Assembly: GCA_036393835.1 (NCBI GenBank)
Contig: DASWGI010000130.1
Location: forward strand, 1 to 10,824
Length of the DNA stretch: 10,824 nt
Origin: VBKO01 sp036393835
Lineage (GTDB): Bacteria; Myxococcota; Myxococcia; Myxococcales; 40CM-4-68-19
Direction: 5' to 3'
Shown piece after piece: positions 6,517 through 10,824 of this stretch. The first letter of the stretch is position 1; every line of letters begins with the position of its first letter. A program made the translations under genes and the position numbers. The notes under the pieces are model-generated. The model was not told where the DNA came from and ran no database searches. It worked only from the letters and a program-made list of their open reading frames with translations.

Positions 6517-7305
6517 TTACTCGGCCGCCATGCCGAGAAAGAACAGCGGTCCTTCGTAGAGCGCGCGCCGCGCGAGCGCCTCGGAGAGGCCGGCCTTGCG
6601 GAGCGCCTCGGCCGCGCGGGGCAGCGCGAGCAGGTCGGTCGCGCCCTCGCCGATGTCGCTCGTCAGCACCACTCCCTCGGCGCCGTTCCGCGAGAGCAGC
6701 TGCGCCGCGTCCGCCGGCTCGAGCAGGCCCGGCTGCAACGTCAGCCCGGCGAAGTGCCCGCAGCCGCGCACCAAGAGGAACGTCTCCTCGGTGACGTGAT
6801 CGACCAGGACGCGGGTGGGCTCCAGGCGCGACTCGCGGAGCACCGCGAGCAGCCTGCGGGTCACCGCCAGCTTCCCCTGCCCCGGCGTGTGCACGATCAC
6901 CGGCTTGCGCAGCGCGAGCGAGAGCTCCAGCTGGCGCGCGAGCAGCTCCTCCTCGCGCTCGCCGCCCTCGTGCAGGCCCAGCTCGCCGAGCGCGACCACT
7001 CGCGGGTCGTCGAAGTAGCGCGGCAGGCGGTGCAACAGATCGTCCACGCCATGCCACGGGATGCGCGCCGGGTGCACGGCCAGCGCGACCCAGGGGCGGA
7101 TCCCGGCGGCCCGGAGCCGCTCCACCTGCACGGTGACGAGGCCGTCCCAGTGGCGCCGCAGCTCTTCCGCGCTGGAAGCGCCCGCGTCGTTCGCGCAGGT
7201 CACCGCGGCGCGGAGCCCGAACCAGGCCAGGGTGGTGAGGTCGGCGTCGCTGATTCCCTCGGCGTGGAGGTGCAGGTCGACGAATGGCGGCGGCTCCAGC
7301 GCCAT
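6517..7305 (-). CDS. TatD-like TIM-barrel metal-dependent hydrolase
   Basis: A 262-residue cytosolic protein with the metal-ligand order of the TatD/amidohydrolase superfamily: DLHLH at 10-14 (His12, His14), AVHPAR with His78, ALGELGLH with Glu108, VIVHTPG with His139, VLVDHVTEET with His170, and SDIG with Asp217. The set is complete, so an active di-metal centre is likely. Details such as VHPAR, the HTPG loop, DHVTEET and the SDIGEG end resemble the COG1099 branch of predicted hydrolases more than the DNase/exonuclease TatD itself, so I do not call it tatD and the substrate is unknown. The ATG at 7305 fits the usual distance to the first motif, though no strong Shine-Dalgarno precedes it. 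It is divergent from glmU across 162 bases. The lyase gene follows on the same strand after 136 bases, too far to assume one operon. Confidence 0.85.
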   Translation of the reverse strand: MALEPPPFVDLHLHAEGISDADLTTLAWFGLRAAVTCANDAGASSAEELRRHWDGLVTVQVERLRAAGIRPWVALAVHPARIPWHGVDDLLHRLPRYFDDPRVVALGELGLHEGGEREEELLARQLELSLALRKPVIVHTPGQGKLAVTRRLLAVLRESRLEPTRVLVDHVTEETFLLVRGCGHFAGLTLQPGLLEPADAAQLLSRNGAEGVVLTSDIGEGATDLLALPRAAEALRKAGLSEALARRALYEGPLFFLGMAAE

Positions 7306-7381
7306 GCGATGACGCTAGCATGGCATGCGTTTCGCACGCGGCTTTTCGAACGCGTCCCAGCGGAGGCGCGGCGTGCAGCGG

Positions 7382-7410
7382 TTGACGCTGCCCGACGCGA
7401 GACCTACCAA
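7382..7410 (+). promoter_or_regulatory. Candidate sigma-70 promoter of glmU-glmS
   Basis: TTGACG at 7382-7387 (5 of 6 consensus for -35) is followed after 17 bases by TACCAA at 7405-7410, a poor -10 that lacks the final T. It would start transcription near 7417 and give a leader of about 50 bases before glmU. The -35 is good and the spacing ideal, but the -10 is weak. This 162-base divergent gap (7306-7467) must also hold the start signals of the TatD-like gene. Confidence 0.35.
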
Positions 7411-7467
7411 CAGGTGCCTGGCGGCCGCGCGGGCAGGCGGTTGGAAAGTGGACGGGAAGGAGCATCG

Positions 7468-8880
7468 ATGGAGGCCATCGCAGCCGTAGTCCTCGCCGCC
7501 GGCAAAGGCACCCGGATGAAGAGCGACCGGGCCAAGGTGCTGCACCAGGCCTGCGGTCGCCCGCTGGCCTGGTTCCCCATCCGGGCCGCGTTCGCGCTCG
7601 ACTGCGCTCCGGTGGTCGCGGTGGTAGGCCACCAGGCCGAGCTGGTCGAGAAGGAGCTGTCGCAGCTGTTCCCCGGCGCGCCGCTCGCGTACGCCCTGCA
7701 GAAGGAGCAGCTCGGCACCGGCCACGCCGTACTGTCCGCGCAGGCCGCGTTGGAGAAGGCCGGGTTCTCCGATCGGGGAAGCGTCCTGCTCCTGTGCGGC
7801 GACACCCCGCTCGTCACGGCCGAGACTCTGCAGCGGCTGATCCGGGCGAAGCAGGACTCGGGCGCTCCGCTCGCCTTCATCGCCACCCGCCCGGCCGACC
7901 CGAAGGGGTACGGGCGCATCGTGCGCAACGAGAAGGGCTTTCCCGAGCGCATCGTCGAGGAGAAGGACGCTTCCGCCGCCGAGAAGAAGATCGGCGAGGT
8001 GAACGCGGGGATCTACCTGGTCGATGCGCCCTTCCTGTTCAAGGCGCTGGGCCAGGCGAACCGCAACAACGTGCAAGGGGAATACTACCTGACGGACATC
8101 GTCTCGGCGGCCGCGGCTGCGGCGCGCGAGGGACGGGCGCCGTGGCCCGCCACCATCGAGGCCAGCGAGGAGGAGGTGAGCGGCGTCAACGATCGCGCCC
8201 AGCTCGCCTGGAGCGCGGCGCGCCTGCGCGAGCGGCGGCTGTCCGCGCTGATGCGCGAGGGTGTCTCCGTCGTCGATCCCGCGGTCACCTACGTCGACGA
8301 GGGAGTGGAGATCGGTCCCGACAGCGTGCTGGAGCCGCTGGTGAGCCTCCGCGGGAAGACCCGCCTGGGCCAGGGCGTCGAGGTGGGCCAGGGGTGCGTG
8401 CTGATCGACGTGGAGGTCGAGGACGGCGCGCGCATCCTCCCGTACTGCCATCTGCACGGCGCCAGGCTCGGCAAGGGGGCGATCGTGGGGCCCTTTGCAC
8501 GTCTGCGGCCCGGTGCGCAGGTTTCCGAACAGGCGCACGTCGGCAACTTCGTGGAGCTGAAGAAGACGGTGCTGGGAAAGGGCAGCAAGGCGAACCACCT
8601 CACCTACCTGGGCGACGCGGTGATCGGCGAGGGCGTGAACGTCGGAGCGGGCACGATCACTTGCAACTACGACGGCAAGAAGAAGCACGTGACGGTCATC
8701 GAGGACGGCGCGTTCATCGGGTCGGACACCCAGTTCGTCGCCCCCGTGACCGTGCACAAGGGCGCGTACGTGGGCACCGGCACGACCGTGCGCGAAGACG
8801 TTCCGGCGGGGTCCCTTGCGGTGAGCGCGGGGAAGCAGCGCAACATCGAGGGGTGGGTGGAGAAGAAGGGCAAGAAGTGA
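7468..8880 (+). CDS. glmU: Bifunctional GlmU: glucosamine-1-phosphate N-acetyltransferase / N-acetylglucosamine-1-phosphate uridyltransferase
   Basis: A 470-residue cytosolic enzyme for the last two steps to UDP-N-acetylglucosamine, precursor of peptidoglycan and lipopolysaccharide. The N-terminal pyrophosphorylase domain (1-245) has the nucleotide-binding LAAGKGTRM at 9-17, Lys23, QLGTGHAV at 81-88, the metal-binding GDTPL at 111-115, EVNAGIY at 177-183 and Asn241-Asp242. The C-terminal left-handed beta-helix (about 268-460) shows hexapeptide repeats, GPFARLRPGA at 341-350, HLTYLGD at 377-383 with His377 as the likely acetyltransfer base, GAGTITCNYDGKKK at 393-406, and SAGKQRNI near the end. 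Length is normal (E. coli 456). A longer reading frame extends upstream, but the ATG at 7468 with AAGGAG 5 bases before it starts exactly at the conserved N-terminus. It is followed by glmS 60 bases later. Confidence 0.97.
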   Translation: MEAIAAVVLAAGKGTRMKSDRAKVLHQACGRPLAWFPIRAAFALDCAPVVAVVGHQAELVEKELSQLFPGAPLAYALQKEQLGTGHAVLSAQAALEKAGFSDRGSVLLLCGDTPLVTAETLQRLIRAKQDSGAPLAFIATRPADPKGYGRIVRNEKGFPERIVEEKDASAAEKKIGEVNAGIYLVDAPFLFKALGQANRNNVQGEYYLTDIVSAAAAAAREGRAPWPATIEASEEEVSGVNDRAQLAWSAARLRERRLSALMREGVSVVDPAVTYVDEGVEIGPDSVLEPLVSLRGKTRLGQGVEVGQGCVLIDVEVEDGARILPYCHLHGARLGKGAIVGPFARLRPGAQVSEQAHVGNFVELKKTVLGKGSKANHLTYLGDAVIGEGVNVGAGTITCNYDGKKKHVTVIEDGAFIGSDTQFVAPVTVHKGAYVGTGTTVREDVPAGSLAVSAGKQRNIEGWVEKKGKK

Positions 8881-8926
8881 GCGGTCCGGCGGTTGGGGCG
8901 TGGGGCGTGACGAGCTAGGTTGGAGC

Positions 8927-8931
8927 GGAGG
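8927..8931 (+). promoter_or_regulatory. Ribosome binding site of glmS
   Basis: GGAGG lies 9 bases before the glmS ATG within the 60-base glmU-glmS spacer. The spacer also holds a tandem GGGGCGT pair (8895-8908). It is far too short for a glmS ribozyme and shows no terminator, which supports co-transcription. Confidence 0.5.
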
Positions 8932-8940
8932 CGGTAGAGC

Positions 8941-10788
8941 ATGTGCGGGATCGTGGGATACGTGGGCGACGAGGAGTGCGCGAGCCTCCTGGTGGACGGG
9001 CTGCGCAAGCTCGAGTACCGCGGCTATGACTCGGCGGGCGTGGCGGTGCTGGGCAAGGAGGGCCTCTCGGTCGTCCGGGCCAAGGGCAAGCTCGCCAACC
9101 TCGAGAAGCGGCTCGGAGAGCAGATGCCGCGCGGGACGACCGGCATCGGGCATACCCGCTGGGCCACGCACGGCAAGCCGTCCGACGAGAACGCGCACCC
9201 GCACAAGTACGGCGGCGTCGCCGTGGTGCACAACGGAATCATCGAGAACCACCTCGAGCTGAAGGAGACGCTCTCCCATGCCGGGCACAGGTTCGCCTCG
9301 GAAACCGACACGGAGATCTTCGCGCACCTGATCGCCGACGAGGAGAAATCGGGGAAGGCGCTGCCCGACGCGGTCCGCGCGGCGCTGGCGAAGGTGAAGG
9401 GGACGTACGCGCTGGCGGTGATGAGCGAGCGATCGCCCGAGATGCTGGTGGTGGCGAAGAACGCCTCGCCGCTGGTGCTGGGGCTGGGCGACAAGTGCAA
9501 CTTCGTGGCGAGCGACGTGCCGGCGATCCTGGCGCACACCCGCGACGTGATCTTCCTCGAGGAGGGGGACTTCGCGGTGATCACCAAGAAGGGCGTCGAG
9601 CTGACCGACCGCTCGGGCAACAAGCTCGCCCGCAGCGTCCGCCGCATCGACTGGACGCCGACCATGGCCGAGAAGAACGGCCACAAGCACTTCATGCACA
9701 AGGAGATCCACGAGCAGGCGCGCGCGCTGACCGACACCATCCGCGGCCGCGCCTCGGTGGAGGAAGGCGACGTCTACCTCGACGGGTGCAAGCTCGACGC
9801 GAAGACGGTCGCGGGCCTGAACAAGGTGCACGTGGTGGCGTGCGGCACCAGCTGGCACGCCTCGCTGACGGGCAAGATGATGATCGAGACGCTCGCGCGG
9901 CTCCCGGTCGAGGTCGACCTGGCGAGCGAGTTCCGCTACCGCGAGCCGCTGGTCGACTCCCGCACCCTGTGCGTCGCGGTCTCGCAGAGCGGCGAGACGG
10001 CGGACACGCTGGGCAGCTTCCGCGAGGCCAAGTCACGCGGGGCGCGCGGCCTGGCCATCTGCAACGTGGTCGGCTCCGCCATCGCGCGCGAGGCCGACGA
10101 CGTGCTCTACACGCACGCGGGGCCGGAGATCGGCGTCGCCTCCACCAAGGCCTTCACCACCCAGCTCGCCGCGTTCTTCCTCCTCGCCGTGCGGCTGGGC
10201 CGCCTGCGCGGCACGCTGGATGCGCCGGCCGCGCGCAAGCACCTCGAGGCCCTGCGCGAGCTGCCCATGCTGGTCGAGCGGACCCTCAAGTACGAGGGGG
10301 AGATCCAGCAGGCCGCGTACAAGTTCTCCGCCGCGCGCGACTTGCTCTTCCTTGGCCGGGGCCCGCAGTTCCCGGTCGCGCTGGAGGGGGCGCTCAAGCT
10401 GAAGGAGATCTCCTACATCCACGCAGAAGGGTACGCGGCGGGGGAGATGAAGCACGGGCCGATCGCGCTCATCGACGAGAACATGCCGGTGATGGTGCTG
10501 GCGCCGCGCGACTCGGAGACCAACCCAGGCGTGAACTACGAGAAGATCCTGGGCAACATCCAGGAGGTGAAGGCGCGCGGCGGGCGGGTGATCGCCATCT
10601 GCAGCGAGGGCGACACCATGGTGCCCCGGCTGGCGGAGTGCGCGATCGCCATCCCGCAGACCAACCCCCTGCTCCAGCCCATCATCTCCGTCATCCCCAC
10701 CCAGCTCTTCAGCTACCACGTGGCCGACCACCGCGGGACCGACGTCGATCAGCCCCGCAACCTCGCCAAATCCGTCACCGTCGAGTGA
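8941..10788 (+). CDS. glmS: Glutamine-fructose-6-phosphate aminotransferase (isomerizing)
   Basis: A 615-residue cytosolic enzyme that makes glucosamine-6-phosphate from fructose-6-phosphate and glutamine, the committing step of amino-sugar synthesis. The class II glutaminase domain begins right after Met1 with Cys2, the nucleophile. It continues with YRGYDSAG (26-33), HTRWATHG (71-78), HNGI (97-100) and ETDTE (121-125). Two sugar-isomerase (SIS) domains follow. SIS1 has CGTSWHA at 301-307, SQSGETADT at 348-356 and STKAFTTQ at 401-408. SIS2 has ALEGALKLKEISYIHAE from 480, including Lys488 and Glu489, and KHGPIALI. His505 is the likely ring-opening residue. The protein ends in Lys610-SVTVE, the conserved C-tail that closes the active site. 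Length is standard (609 in E. coli). It is the second gene of a probable glmU-glmS operon. Confidence 0.97.
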   Translation: MCGIVGYVGDEECASLLVDGLRKLEYRGYDSAGVAVLGKEGLSVVRAKGKLANLEKRLGEQMPRGTTGIGHTRWATHGKPSDENAHPHKYGGVAVVHNGIIENHLELKETLSHAGHRFASETDTEIFAHLIADEEKSGKALPDAVRAALAKVKGTYALAVMSERSPEMLVVAKNASPLVLGLGDKCNFVASDVPAILAHTRDVIFLEEGDFAVITKKGVELTDRSGNKLARSVRRIDWTPTMAEKNGHKHFMHKEIHEQARALTDTIRGRASVEEGDVYLDGCKLDAKTVAGLNKVHVVACGTSWHASLTGKMMIETLARLPVEVDLASEFRYREPLVDSRTLCVAVSQSGETADTLGSFREAKSRGARGLAICNVVGSAIAREADDVLYTHAGPEIGVASTKAFTTQLAAFFLLAVRLGRLRGTLDAPAARKHLEALRELPMLVERTLKYEGEIQQAAYKFSAARDLLFLGRGPQFPVALEGALKLKEISYIHAEGYAAGEMKHGPIALIDENMPVMVLAPRDSETNPGVNYEKILGNIQEVKARGGRVIAICSEGDTMVPRLAECAIAIPQTNPLLQPIISVIPTQLFSYHVADHRGTDVDQPRNLAKSVTVE

Positions 10789-10789
10789 C

Positions 10790-10824
10790 CAAAAAGACGA
10801 ACGCGGAGGCGCTGAGGCGCGGAG
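10790..10824 (+). repeat. Gene-end repeat, copy 4 (after glmS, cut by window end)
   Basis: One base after the glmS TGA comes the lead CAAAAAGACGAA (10790-10801). It is followed by CGCGGAGG (10802-10809), CGCTGAGG (10810-10817, one change) and CGCGGAG (10818-10824), where the window ends. Lead and unit phase match the copies after moaC and the cNMP-binding gene. Confidence 0.68.

Noticed and set aside
3741..6794. A 1017-codon open frame on the plus strand, opposite the lyase gene
   Set aside because: Its product is Arg/Gly/Val/Pro-rich with no recognisable domain. It runs antisense to a gene with clear domains, and spans that gene's upstream gap and part of the TatD-like gene. Long antisense frames are expected at this GC content.
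7360..7372. Another copy of the gene-end repeat (AGCGGAGGCGCGG) upstream of glmU
   Set aside because: Only one and a half units match, there is no lead, and it is not next to a stop codon; likely chance in GC-rich DNA.
8881..8940. glmS ribozyme upstream of glmS
   Set aside because: The 60-base spacer is too short and follows glmU directly; no ribozyme core is visible.
7315..9858. An 847-codon minus-strand frame opposite glmU and glmS
   Set aside because: It is a shadow of two highly conserved plus-strand genes and has low-complexity His/Arg/Leu/Val composition without motifs.

Overview
This 10.8-kb, very GC-rich window looks like a chromosomal segment from a member of the Myxococcota (former Deltaproteobacteria). 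The strongest clue is the C-terminus of the large lyase-like gene. It has a Gly-Cys motif, a hydrophobic helix and a run of arginines, which is the MYXO-CTERM sorting signal, and before that a proline tract and Asp-Ala-Gly/Asp-Gly-Gly linkers of the kind common in surface proteins of this phylum. No plasmid, phage, transposon, CRISPR, tRNA or rRNA signature was seen.

Layout, left to right. Positions 93-572 (minus) hold a stand-alone cyclic-nucleotide-binding domain protein, divergent from thioredoxin reductase trxB (672-1607, plus). trxB converges on a minus-strand series read from right to left: a TatD-like TIM-barrel hydrolase (6517-7305), a large secreted heparinase II/III-type polysaccharide lyase (3639-6380), a TPR protein fused to a minimal zinc-protease domain (2227-3495), and moaC of molybdenum cofactor synthesis (1717-2217). 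Divergent from the TatD-like gene lies a plus-strand pair, glmU (7468-8880) and glmS (8941-10788). Together these make UDP-N-acetylglucosamine: GlmS makes glucosamine-6-phosphate, and GlmU carries out the acetylation and uridylylation steps. GlmM, the mutase between them, is not in the window.

Most genes are housekeeping, and I see no convincing new multi-gene system. The most interesting signal lies outside the genes. A short repeat family (a 12-base lead plus two or three copies of an 8-base CGCGGAGR unit) sits directly after the stop codons of four genes: the cNMP-binding gene, trxB, moaC and glmS. It always points the same way relative to the gene, and it is absent after genes followed by a same-strand neighbour. 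It appears to mark the ends of transcription units. Second, the 136-base leader of the lyase gene can fold into two hairpins, and the second covers the likely ribosome-binding site of a TTG start. Third, the TPR-metalloprotease fusion next to moaC is an uncommon architecture.
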